Shown here one piece after another: positions 1-6,857 of a stretch of 8,438 nt of DNA. The notes under the pieces were generated by a model. The model made no database searches. It saw only the letters and a program-made list of their open reading frames with translations, and had not been told where the DNA came from. This DNA comes from RGIG1681 sp045650505. GTDB taxonomy: Bacteria > Bacillota > Clostridia > Christensenellales > UBA1242. Within the stretch, counting starts at the first letter, position 1. Every line of letters begins with the position of its first letter. Position numbers and translations under genes: made by a program. The stretch is taken from positions 1 to 8,438 of the forward strand of contig JAZRRE010000028.1 of NCBI GenBank assembly GCA_045650505.1, given 5' to 3'.

Positions 1-456
1 ATTATTTTGAAAATGTTTTGATGAAATTAATTTAACAATTTTAGCCACAATTTCACCATTATGTGGATAAAGCAAATAAGACTTTAAATATTCTGCAACA
101 TAATTTTCTTTCTCTTTCGAAATATGATACATCACATTTTCAAACGAAAGCCTCATAGCTCTTTCAATTGCTGCAATAGATTTATTATACTTTTTTGCAA
201 TTGCAGGATAAATTTCTTTACTAAAACTTGGTGAATCTTTTTCAAAAAACAAATATAAAAATATTGCCTCTTTAAAATATTTATACCCACTTTTATTTGG
301 CGATATTTTTAATATATTAAACACTATATCAACATCGTAACTCACACACTCAAAAAATATGTCATTTGAAACATTTGAATCAATGGCACTATTATTTTTT
401 ACATAAAATTCCTTATCCGTTGTCTTTATTTCTAAATATTCTTCAATTGTATTCAT
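1..456 (-). CDS. Spo0A C-terminal-domain protein lacking a receiver domain (3' end outside window)
   Basis: The frame reads from ATG at 456 for 152 codons and leaves the window without a stop. Residues about 42-150 match the Spo0A effector domain, a helical DNA-binding domain found only in sporulation regulators. Landmarks are SGYKYFKEAI (B. subtilis KGYLYLREAI), IYPAIAKKYN (LYPDIAKKFN) and the recognition-helix segment IERAMR (VERAIR). Full Spo0A has a receiver domain of about 120 residues before this; here only about 41 residues precede it, with no acidic pocket or phosphoacceptor context. An in-frame TAA at 519-517 and the end of spoIVB at 541 leave no room for a receiver. The position after spoIVB is where spo0A normally lies. 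No Shine-Dalgarno sequence precedes the ATG, but a promoter does. It could be a phosphorylation-independent regulator, a divergent paralogue of a full spo0A elsewhere, or a decayed spo0A. The domain call is firm; the role is inferred. Confidence 0.85.
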   Translation of the reverse strand, partial: MNTIEEYLEIKTTDKEFYVKNNSAIDSNVSNDIFFECVSYDVDIVFNILKISPNKSGYKYFKEAIFLYLFFEKDSPSFSKEIYPAIAKKYNKSIAAIERAMRLSFENVMYHISKEKENYVAEYLKSYLLYPHNGEIVAKIVKLISSKHFQNN

Positions 457-462
457 ATTTTC

Positions 463-491
463 ATTATATATATCGTATTTTAAAAAATCAA
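463..491 (-). promoter_or_regulatory. Candidate sigma-A promoter of the Spo0A-type gene, predicted leaderless
   Basis: On the minus strand TTGATT (491-486) and TATAAT (468-463) are separated by exactly 17 bases. The usual spacing from the -10 box puts +1 at position 456, the A of the ATG. This would give a leaderless mRNA and would explain why no Shine-Dalgarno sequence is visible. The same hexamers and spacing occur before the asp23 gene. Chance matches are common in such AT-rich DNA, so this is a prediction. Confidence 0.5.
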
Positions 492-495
492 TTAT

Positions 496-513
496 TTTTG
501 AATACTTTTGAAT
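496..513. repeat. Two direct repeats one helical turn apart, upstream of the -35 box
   Basis: TTTTGAAT occurs at 496-503 and again at 506-513 (plus strand), with a 10-base period, ending five bases from the predicted -35 element. The first seven bases, TTTTGAA, match the Spo0A box TGTCGAA at five of seven positions. Tandem 0A boxes are also spaced about 10 bp. It could be an operator, but TTTTGAA is a frequent word in this genome. Confidence 0.3.
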
Positions 514-540
514 GTTTTATTTAATAATGTGCAAATATAT

Positions 541-1665
541 TTAATTTTCAATCATATAATCTGCAAAAACAGCATATCCCTTTGTCGGGTCATTTACAAA
601 CACGTGAGTAATTGCACCCACCAGTTTGCCATTTTGAATAACAGGACTACCACTCATTCCTTGAATGATTCCACCTGTTTTTTCAATTAATTCTTTATCA
701 GTCACTCTTATAAACATACTTTTATTATCTTTTTCATTATTAAAATAAGTTTTTACAATTTCAATATCATAATCTTTTGGAACGCCACCTTCAATTGTAC
801 ATCTAATTGTAGCTTTGCCATTTTTTATTTCATTATGGCTAGCAACCTCCACCAAATTATCATCATAATCATCTAAAAGTTTATCACTAAATTTTCCATA
901 AACACCAAACTTATTGTTTGAATCAAGAGAACCTAAAATTCTTCCACTTCTCAAAAACAACCCTTTTAGTTCTCCAGGATTTCCTTTTTTTCCTTTTTTA
1001 TACCCCATAATAGTGCACCTGTAAATATTTCCTTCATTCACCGGAAGAAGTGTTCCTGTATCTATATCACACACAGGATGCCCAAGTGCACCAAATCGAA
1101 GATTATCCTTTCTTATATATGTAACTGTTCCAACACCCGCAGCATTGTCTCGAACCCAAACTCCAAGTTTATATAAATTTTTCTCTTTATCAAAAATAGG
1201 TTTTACCATAGTAGTTTTTTGGATTCCCTTACTCAAATATAAAACAGTTAAATCTTTTGCAAGATTTTCAGATTTATTAATTACTCTCAAAATATCATCA
1301 GCAGAATTTACTTCTTCATTTTGAATACTAATAATAACATCACCTTCTTTTATTTCCCTAGCAGTTTCATTTGAATTTGCAACTACAATAACCCCATCGC
1401 ACGAAATTGCAAAACCTAAAGGATATCCACCTAAATACACATAAATTTTCTCATTATTATCAGTTTTTTGCGTTTTATTTTTTCTAAATAGTGTTTTTAT
1501 AATATCTTTAAATTTGGGGAAATTCGAACAAATTTGAGCTGAACACATTTTTGTTGGAGTATTGGTAATTTCAACCGGATTAACAATTGTTACACCAAAA
1601 GTAAATAAACATAACACAATTATGCAAACTTTGAATATCAACAACTTAACCCTAAACTTTTTCAT
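541..1665 (-). CDS. spoIVB: SpoIVB, forespore serine peptidase (S55 family)
   Basis: The product is 374 residues against about 425 in B. subtilis. One N-terminal membrane anchor or uncleaved signal spans about residues 8-28. A PDZ domain covers about 75-160, followed by the S55 peptidase domain to the end. The catalytic triad is intact: His196 in GALGHP, Asp323 in VTDKEL and Ser338 in QGMSGSP. These lie at a constant offset of 40 from B. subtilis His236, Asp363 and Ser378. In the family, SpoIVB is made in the forespore, crosses into the intermembrane space and cleaves SpoIVFA, which triggers pro-sigma-K processing in the mother cell. The gene lies between recN and a Spo0A-type gene, the classical context. 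Its Shine-Dalgarno AGGAG (1681-1677) sits in a terminator-like hairpin that ends at the ATG. No convincing sigma-G promoter was recognised. Identification is firm. Confidence 0.96.
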   Translation of the reverse strand: MKKFRVKLLIFKVCIIVLCLFTFGVTIVNPVEITNTPTKMCSAQICSNFPKFKDIIKTLFRKNKTQKTDNNEKIYVYLGGYPLGFAISCDGVIVVANSNETAREIKEGDVIISIQNEEVNSADDILRVINKSENLAKDLTVLYLSKGIQKTTMVKPIFDKEKNLYKLGVWVRDNAAGVGTVTYIRKDNLRFGALGHPVCDIDTGTLLPVNEGNIYRCTIMGYKKGKKGNPGELKGLFLRSGRILGSLDSNNKFGVYGKFSDKLLDDYDDNLVEVASHNEIKNGKATIRCTIEGGVPKDYDIEIVKTYFNNEKDNKSMFIRVTDKELIEKTGGIIQGMSGSPVIQNGKLVGAITHVFVNDPTKGYAVFADYMIEN

Positions 1666-1696
1666 AAAAAAAACTACTCCTATAAAAGTAGTTTTT
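1666..1696 (-). terminator. Terminator-like hairpin after recN, overlapping the spoIVB ribosome binding site
   Basis: On the minus strand AAAAACTAC (1696-1688) pairs with GTAGTTTTT (1677-1669) across a 10-base loop, followed by a T tract of eight (1673-1666) that ends at the spoIVB ATG (1665). It starts 38 bases after the recN stop. The loop and the first stem base carry AGGAG, the only Shine-Dalgarno sequence for spoIVB. The stem has only three G-C pairs, so termination may be partial. It may act as terminator, attenuator or translational switch. Confidence 0.6.
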
Positions 1697-1734
1697 GAAA
1701 ATTTATAAATTTTATGTATTTATATATTTTAAAT

Positions 1735-3423
1735 TTAGCCTAAATCTGCATTTATTCCAGCATCTAACATAAGTTTTGCGTGTTCGATTGAAAAGTCTGA
1801 AATTGCGCCACCAATTATTCTTGCAATTTCTCTAACCCTGCCATCATAATCAAGCACATTAAGAGATGTTCTTGTAACTCCGTTATTTTCAGCTTTTGAA
1901 ATATAATAATGTGAACTACCAAAGCTTGCAACTTGAGCCAAATGTGTTACACACACAACTTGATGTTTTTTTCCAATTTTAGCAAGTTTTTTAGCCAAAA
2001 CATTTGCTGTATCTCCACTTATTCCCGTGTCAATTTCATCAAAAATCATAGTATCAACATTATCAATATCAGCTGTTATATTTTTGACTGCAAGCATAAA
2101 TCTGCTCATTTCACCACCACTTGCAACCTTATTTAGTGGTCGAAGCGGTTGACCGGAGTTTGCTGTGAACATAAATTCAATTCTGTCAAATCCGGTTTCA
2201 TCAGCATTTTCTTCTGTGACAAAATTAAAATCAATTTCAAACTTTGAGCCCTTCATTGAAAGTTCAGCTAATTCACTCTTTACTTTTTGAGTGAAAATTT
2301 CAGCTGTTTGCCTTCTTAAATTTGAAAGCTCTTTTGCACTTACAAAAAGCAATCCAGATATCTCTTGTTTTTCTTTTTCTAACCTTTCAATCACTTCAGC
2401 TGAATTTATGAGCCTTTCATACTCTTTTTTTATTGTGCATAAATATTCATTAATTTCAGCAATATTTGCTCCATATTTCTTTTTGAGCGAAGTTAATAAA
2501 TCTAATCTCTTTTCATTTTCAATAGCTGAAAATTCATCAAACTCAAGCCCATTTATTAAAGACTCAACCGTTTCAGCAATATCTTGTATTTCATATCTTG
2601 CAGAGTTGATTCTTTCAGCAATTCCACTAGCTTCTGGCAAATATTTCAATGCATCTTCTATTTCAACATCAGCCTTTTTAATGAGCCCTAAAAGTCCATA
2701 ATTTTCAGATACACCTTCAAAATAAGAAGATACTCTTTCAAGAGATAAAGCAATTTTTTCTTGATTTAAAACTCTGATTCTAAATTCTTTTAAAGACTCT
2801 TCTTCACCATCTTTAAAATTTGCTTCTTCAATTTCATTGATTTGATATGAATACAAATCAATAAGTTTTTCTCTATCTCGACTATCAAAATTAAAAGAAG
2901 CAAGTTCTTTTTTTATTAAGTTTAATTTATGATAAAGTTCTTTATATTTTTGCTTTGCAATTTTTATTTCTTTTCCACCAAAATCATCAAGTGTTTTTAA
3001 TTGATTTGATGTCTTTAAAATTTCTTGATGTTGAAACTGACCATGCAAATCCATAAGCGGAGCTGTTAAAGCTTTAAGCATTGAAAGCGTAAACATTTTT
3101 CCATTCACGCGGCATTCATTTCTTCCATCGTTAGACAATCTTCTATAAATAACAATTGTATTTTCTCTATCAAGCCCAAATTCTTCAAGTTTATCTAAAA
3201 TCGCATTTGAATTTGTTTCAAACACAGCTTCAACACTTGCAAAATTTTCACCATAAGAAATAAGACTCTTATCAGCTTTTTCTCCCAATAGCAAAGCGAG
3301 AGAGTCTATAATCAAAGACTTTCCTGCACCCGTTTCACCGGTTAAAACATTAAACCCTGTGCTTAAATCGATAGTCAAGTTATCAATCAAAGCAATATTT
3401 TTGATTGTCAAACTTTGAAGCAT
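1735..3423 (-). CDS. recN: RecN, SMC-like DNA double-strand break repair ATPase
   Basis: The full-length 562-residue protein is of normal family size. The N-terminal ATPase half has the Walker A motif GETGAGKS at residues 29-36. A long central coiled-coil region follows (about 155-390). The C-terminal half has the ABC signature ASGGEMSR (about 434-441), the Walker B stretch MIFDEIDTG (about 459-467) and the His of VTHLAQVASF (about 492-501). RecN is an SMC-type protein recruited early to double-strand breaks, where it helps tether DNA ends for recombination; this is family knowledge. ATG at 3423 is preceded by GAGGA with a 6-base gap, placed in the end of xseB, whose stop lies two bases upstream, so the two genes are likely coupled. 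In B. subtilis ahrC and tlyA lie just upstream of recN; here xseB does. Confidence 0.98.
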   Translation of the reverse strand: MLQSLTIKNIALIDNLTIDLSTGFNVLTGETGAGKSLIIDSLALLLGEKADKSLISYGENFASVEAVFETNSNAILDKLEEFGLDRENTIVIYRRLSNDGRNECRVNGKMFTLSMLKALTAPLMDLHGQFQHQEILKTSNQLKTLDDFGGKEIKIAKQKYKELYHKLNLIKKELASFNFDSRDREKLIDLYSYQINEIEEANFKDGEEESLKEFRIRVLNQEKIALSLERVSSYFEGVSENYGLLGLIKKADVEIEDALKYLPEASGIAERINSARYEIQDIAETVESLINGLEFDEFSAIENEKRLDLLTSLKKKYGANIAEINEYLCTIKKEYERLINSAEVIERLEKEKQEISGLLFVSAKELSNLRRQTAEIFTQKVKSELAELSMKGSKFEIDFNFVTEENADETGFDRIEFMFTANSGQPLRPLNKVASGGEMSRFMLAVKNITADIDNVDTMIFDEIDTGISGDTANVLAKKLAKIGKKHQVVCVTHLAQVASFGSSHYYISKAENNGVTRTSLNVLDYDGRVREIARIIGGAISDFSIEHAKLMLDAGINADLG

Positions 3424-3425
3424 AA

Positions 3426-3644
3426 TTAATCCTCACTCACATCTAAAGGTTTTTCAACAAGCTTATCAATTTCAGCTTTAATAGCAACAATTTTGCCATC
3501 AGTGCTTTTTAGCTCATCTAAACAAATTTTTGTGTATTCGACACTTTCAGTATAAAGTTTGATAGACTCTTCTAATGTTATATCTTTATCTTCAAGTTTA
3601 TCTTTAATGCTATTTAATTTCTCTAATGCTTCTTCAAATTTCAT
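3426..3644 (-). CDS. xseB: Exodeoxyribonuclease VII small subunit
   Basis: This 72-residue protein has the usual family length and is a mostly helical, charged hairpin. The pattern FEEALEKL near the start, followed by ITLEESIKLYTES (about 22-34), is typical of XseB. Several small subunits bind one XseA to form exonuclease VII, which degrades single-stranded DNA from either end into short oligonucleotides. TAGGAG at 3656-3651, overlapping the stop codon of xseA, provides a Shine-Dalgarno sequence six bases from ATG 3644. The tight xseA-xseB-recN spacing supports a DNA repair cluster transcribed together. Confidence 0.95.
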   Translation of the reverse strand: MKFEEALEKLNSIKDKLEDKDITLEESIKLYTESVEYTKICLDELKSTDGKIVAIKAEIDKLVEKPLDVSED

Positions 3645-3653
3645 AACATTCTC

Positions 3654-4835
3654 CTATTTTTTTATTTTAGAAACGGTCGCATCAAACTTTCCATCACATA
3701 AATTTACTGTTATTTCATCACCAATTTTGACCGACTCAATTGCAGTTATCTTTTTGCCCTCGCATTCAACAACAGCATAACCATTTTTTAAAATTTCTAA
3801 CGGATTCAATTTCGAAATCACATTCATTAAAACTGAAAGTCTGTTTTCTTTTTCTGTTTTTATAAGTTTAATTTTAGATTCTATATCTTTAATTAAAATC
3901 ATTATTTGAGCCTTTGATGACTCTATTTTTAATTTGGTTTTATCAATGATTGAACTTGAAATATTCACAGTTTCTTTTTTTCTTTCATTGATATTTTTGG
4001 TTATAAAATAATAATTATTATCATTAATTAATTTAATATTATCAACTTGTTCTTTATAATCAAAAACAGCAACTTCTGCAGCAACAGATGGAGTTGGAAC
4101 TCTCAAATCTGCAACAAAATCACAAAGTGTAAAATCAGTTTCGTGTCCAACTGCCGAAATGATTGGCTTTTCACTTGCATAAATTGCCTTTACAATTTTT
4201 TCAGTGTTAAATGGCGAAAGGTCTTCAATTGAACCACCACCACGAGCAACTATAATCGTATCAATATCTTCTCTAGTATTAAAATATTCTATTCCTTTAA
4301 CAAGGTCATCTTCTGCACCAACACCCTGAACTCTTGACGGATATACAATTATATTTGTGTAAGGATTTTTAAGTCTTGTAACATGAATAATATCACGAAT
4401 AACCGCCCCCGTTTCACTTGTTACAACTCCTATATTTTTTGCAAATCTAGGAATCGGCTTTTTTATTTCTTCAGCAAAAAAACCTTCTTTTTCAAGTTTT
4501 TGTTTAAGCATTAAAAACCTTTGATAAAGGTCACCCATTCCAGCGGCAGTCACTCTACCAACCAAAAAATTAAGCCTTCCTGATTTAACATAAAAGTTTA
4601 CCTTTCCAAATGCTGTGACAAGGTCACCATTTTTTATATTTAAATCACTAGCACCAAATTTAACACATGAAAGCATTGATGTTTCATCTTTTAAATCAAA
4701 GTATGCGTGCCCACCAGACATTTTAAAATTTGTAACTTCACCATAAACACAAATATTGCTCAAAAATTCTTCTGCATCAAGAATATTTTTTACAAATGTA
4801 TTAAATTGATTGACCGATAAAGTTATCGTTTTCAT
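3654..4835 (-). CDS. xseA: Exodeoxyribonuclease VII large subunit
   Basis: This is the catalytic subunit of exonuclease VII, at 393 residues slightly shorter than the usual 440-450. The N-terminal OB-fold (about 1-100) includes SGGHAYFDLKD (40-50). The catalytic domain holds GVVTSETGAVIRDI (136-149), VARGGGSIEDLSPFN (196-210) and GHETDFTLCDFVADLR (230-245), followed by VPTPSVAAE. A coiled-coil region for small-subunit binding spans about 255-340, and the C-terminal NPLEILKNGYAVV segment is at 344-356. The shortening seems to lie in the coiled-coil part, as no conserved motif is missing. ATG at 4835 follows GAGG in the end of nusB, and the nusB stop is two bases away, so translation is probably coupled. 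Confidence 0.97.
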   Translation of the reverse strand: MKTITLSVNQFNTFVKNILDAEEFLSNICVYGEVTNFKMSGGHAYFDLKDETSMLSCVKFGASDLNIKNGDLVTAFGKVNFYVKSGRLNFLVGRVTAAGMGDLYQRFLMLKQKLEKEGFFAEEIKKPIPRFAKNIGVVTSETGAVIRDIIHVTRLKNPYTNIIVYPSRVQGVGAEDDLVKGIEYFNTREDIDTIIVARGGGSIEDLSPFNTEKIVKAIYASEKPIISAVGHETDFTLCDFVADLRVPTPSVAAEVAVFDYKEQVDNIKLINDNNYYFITKNINERKKETVNISSSIIDKTKLKIESSKAQIMILIKDIESKIKLIKTEKENRLSVLMNVISKLNPLEILKNGYAVVECEGKKITAIESVKIGDEITVNLCDGKFDATVSKIKK

Positions 4836-4837
4836 TA

Positions 4838-5224
4838 TTACCTCGCAAATTTAGAAAGCACACCATTGATGTATTTCACACTCTTTTCAGTTGAATATTT
4901 TTGTGCAAGTGAAAGAGCTTCATCAACACTAACTTTATATGGAATAGACTCCATATATAAAATTTCATAAAGCCCAAGCATAATGATAGCAAGGTCCATT
5001 TTATATAATCTTTCAAGTGAAAATTTCTCAACTGTGCTTGAAATTTTTTCATTCAAATCATCATAATGACCAATAATTCCAAAATATACAACATTAACAT
5101 AAGACAAATCATCACCATCAAATTCAGCAGTATATTCATCTACCAATTCTCTTTTTTCTTCACCTGTAAAAATATATTCAAAAACTAATTTTAAAGCAAC
5201 TTCACGTGCATCTCTTCTACTCAT
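4838..5224 (-). CDS. nusB: Transcription antitermination factor NusB
   Basis: This 128-residue all-helical protein has the NusB fold signature. The N-terminus RRDAREVALKLVFEY (3-17) carries the arginine-rich RNA-binding face. The C-terminal half contains the LERLYKMDLAIIMLGLYE segment (70-87), then IPYKVSVDEALSLAQKYS and the terminal INGVLSKFAR. In known bacteria NusB binds boxA RNA with NusE (ribosomal protein S10) during antitermination of rRNA operons. ATG at 5224 is preceded by AGGAAAGGA in the 11-base gap after the upstream gene. In B. subtilis folD separates nusB from xseA; here they are adjacent. Confidence 0.95.
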   Translation of the reverse strand: MSRRDAREVALKLVFEYIFTGEEKRELVDEYTAEFDGDDLSYVNVVYFGIIGHYDDLNEKISSTVEKFSLERLYKMDLAIIMLGLYEILYMESIPYKVSVDEALSLAQKYSTEKSVKYINGVLSKFAR

Positions 5225-5235
5225 AATCCTTTCCT

Positions 5236-6300
5236 TTAAATTTCAATTTCTCTTTCTCTTTGAGATTTTTCAACTTTTGAAAATGATGTATATTCCTCCT
5301 CATCTTCGTTTTGAATATTGTTTGGAATAGCACCAACCTTTCTAAAAGGTTTTCTTTTTTTGTTTATGAATGATTTTATTGTTCCAAAAAATCCCATATC
5401 AAATTCATCTATTTCAGAGATTTTTGTTTCTTGAAATTTTAAAGATTCACTTGCTGGTTTAACAGCATCAAAACTTGCAGGTGTTTCCATTTTAATTTCT
5501 TCCGCAGGTTCAAATCCAACCTCAATATTGGTTTTAACTTTGATTGCATCTTTTGAAACTTCAAACTCTGAAACCATATCTGTTTCTTTATTTTCAACAA
5601 CAACCTTTTTCACATTTTGCATTCCGAAATTAACCGGATTAATTTGTCCAGAAACACTAATTATATCAAGTTCAGAATCAAATGTTACATCTTGACTATA
5701 ATTTTGAGATTGTTCTTTATATGCCTTATAAAGCCTATCTTTTTTAATCAATCCGTTTTTAACTATTGAAGACCTTGATTGAACAAGCTCCAAAAAGAAG
5801 TGTGCAAACAAATCTAATAAAAGTTGTTTTTTCATTCGTTTATAATATTTCGTATAATTATAGAATGTATCTTTAAACTCTCTTGCTTCTTCAGCAGAAA
5901 GATTCGAAATCATTTCTAAACAAGATTCAGCAGCCGCTTCATCTCCAGCAAAAATTGCTGCTCTATATTTTTCTTTTAGAGTTTGTATAATTGTTTTTTC
6001 TTGTTTAATTTTTTGTTTTTTATAAACAAAATCATTTATCTCACCTTCATATTTTCCAATACCTAAAACTCTATTTTTTATTGCAAAAACTATAGGTTTT
6101 TCAACCCCATTAACAAAGTTTGGAAACACACCAATAATTTCATAAGGAGTTTTAACTCTAGCACCTTTTGAATCTGTTTTAGGGTTAATTTTCAAAATTT
6201 TAAATAAATTCACAGGGTTTTTACCATCAAAAAATTCAGCTTTTGAAAGCCCTATTCTTTTATAAAACTCTGCAATCTTTTCACTTGTGAACTTACCCAT
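5236..6300 (-). CDS. Unrecognised conserved-context protein between asp23 and nusB
   Basis: I do not recognise this 354-residue protein. There is no signal peptide or membrane helix, so it is probably cytoplasmic. Residues about 1-85 look globular, with a beta-rich stretch at 52-82 (YEIIGVFPNF, PIVFAIKNRVLGIG). Residues 90-200 are helical, charged and partly coiled-coil, including RMKKQLLLDLFAHFFLELVQ (155-174). Residues about 205-300 are acidic and likely disordered. A short hydrophobic-basic motif FFGTIKSFINKKRKPFRK lies at 304-321, before an acidic tail. ATG at 6300 is chosen because AGAAGGA (6313-6307) sits six bases upstream; the in-frame TTG at 6306 would be too close to it. The stop is 11 bases before nusB, so it is an internal operon gene. 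Its place suggests a role in growth or nucleic-acid metabolism, but no function can be assigned. Confidence 0.9.
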   Translation of the reverse strand: MGKFTSEKIAEFYKRIGLSKAEFFDGKNPVNLFKILKINPKTDSKGARVKTPYEIIGVFPNFVNGVEKPIVFAIKNRVLGIGKYEGEINDFVYKKQKIKQEKTIIQTLKEKYRAAIFAGDEAAAESCLEMISNLSAEEAREFKDTFYNYTKYYKRMKKQLLLDLFAHFFLELVQSRSSIVKNGLIKKDRLYKAYKEQSQNYSQDVTFDSELDIISVSGQINPVNFGMQNVKKVVVENKETDMVSEFEVSKDAIKVKTNIEVGFEPAEEIKMETPASFDAVKPASESLKFQETKISEIDEFDMGFFGTIKSFINKKRKPFRKVGAIPNNIQNEDEEEYTSFSKVEKSQREREIEI

Positions 6301-6314
6301 TTTCAATCCTTCTA

Positions 6315-6707
6315 TTAGCTTACAAAATCACTATCAACATCATTAAATGAAACGCCAACAACGTGAACGTTAACTGAATTAACTTTAAATTCTGTCATAG
6401 ATTCAACACTAGACTTAATGTTTTCTTGAACTCTGAACGCAATATCCCTAACAGAATATCCAAATTTAACATTCACAAAAACATCAATGTTAACAAGATT
6501 GTTTTCAAAATCAACAATGATACCACGATTGATATTTTTACTAAACGCACTTCTGATTGCTGAAACTGAATTTCTACTAATTGAAGCAACTCCGTTAATT
6601 TCTTGTGTTGCAAGAGAAACTATACTAATAACAACTTTCTTTTTATAAGTTACATTGTCTTTTTCTTTATCTTCTTCTGCTACTATTATTTTTACACGTT
6701 TTGCCAC
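6315..6707 (-). CDS. Asp23/Gls24 family protein (YqhY-type)
   Basis: The product is 130 residues, of family length. The Asp23 domain covers about 22-118, with YKKKVVISIVSLATQEINGV at the start, GYSVRDIAFRVQENIKSSVE (83-102) and the closing NVHVVGV (113-119). In B. subtilis the paralogue yqhY lies between accC and nusB and is linked genetically to acetyl-CoA carboxylase activity. Here the accB and accC genes are missing from the locus, while the position ahead of nusB is nearly kept. The start is GTG at 6707, with GGGGG (6720-6716) at an 8-base distance; no in-frame ATG competes. It is the first gene of the housekeeping operon, about 24 bases after the predicted transcription start. Confidence 0.92.
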   Translation of the reverse strand: MAKRVKIIVAEEDKEKDNVTYKKKVVISIVSLATQEINGVASISRNSVSAIRSAFSKNINRGIIVDFENNLVNIDVFVNVKFGYSVRDIAFRVQENIKSSVESMTEFKVNSVNVHVVGVSFNDVDSDFVS

Positions 6708-6737
6708 TACCTAATCCCCCAAATTAATATCAAACAA

Positions 6738-6766
6738 ATTATAACACACTTATCTTTCAAAATCAA
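6738..6766 (-). promoter_or_regulatory. Sigma-A promoter of the asp23-nusB-xseAB-recN operon
   Basis: On the minus strand TTGATT (6766-6761) and TATAAT (6743-6738) are 17 bases apart, and the -10 box is extended by TGT just upstream. Predicted +1 is about 6731, leaving a 5' leader of about 24 bases. The site lies between the spoIIIA terminator and the GTG of asp23, exactly where a vegetative operon should start. Confidence 0.75.
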
Positions 6767-6804
6767 TTTATATTTTGAAATTATATTATATAAAATAATA
6801 TAAC

Positions 6805-6834
6805 AAAAAATGACAAGAACAATTCTTGCCATTT
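6805..6834 (-). terminator. Intrinsic terminator of the spoIIIA operon
   Basis: On the minus strand AAATGGCAAGAA (6834-6823) pairs with TTCTTGTCATTT (6819-6808) around a TTG loop. The stem has 12 pairs including one G-T wobble. It is followed by a T tract (6810-6805). It starts 23 bases after the spoIIIAH stop. There is no T tract on the other strand, so it is directional and separates the sporulation operon from the vegetative promoter. Confidence 0.8.
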
Positions 6835-6857
6835 AATTAAATATTTAAAATCCATAT

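Noticed and set aside
457..516. In-frame upstream extension of the Spo0A-type gene (20 codons after TAA 519-517)
   Set aside because: It contains no ATG, GTG or TTG codon, so ATG 456 is the first usable start.
1697..1734. Possible sigma-F or sigma-G promoter for spoIVB (a CATAAAA-like -10)
   Set aside because: No matching -35 element at the right distance, and the region is almost pure A+T.
2291..2701. 136-codon open frame on the plus strand
   Set aside because: It lies fully inside recN on the opposite strand, has no recognisable motif, and recN is well supported by its ATPase motifs.
6301..6306. TTG start for the unknown protein
   Set aside because: The Shine-Dalgarno sequence AGAAGGA touches it; ATG 6300 has correct spacing.
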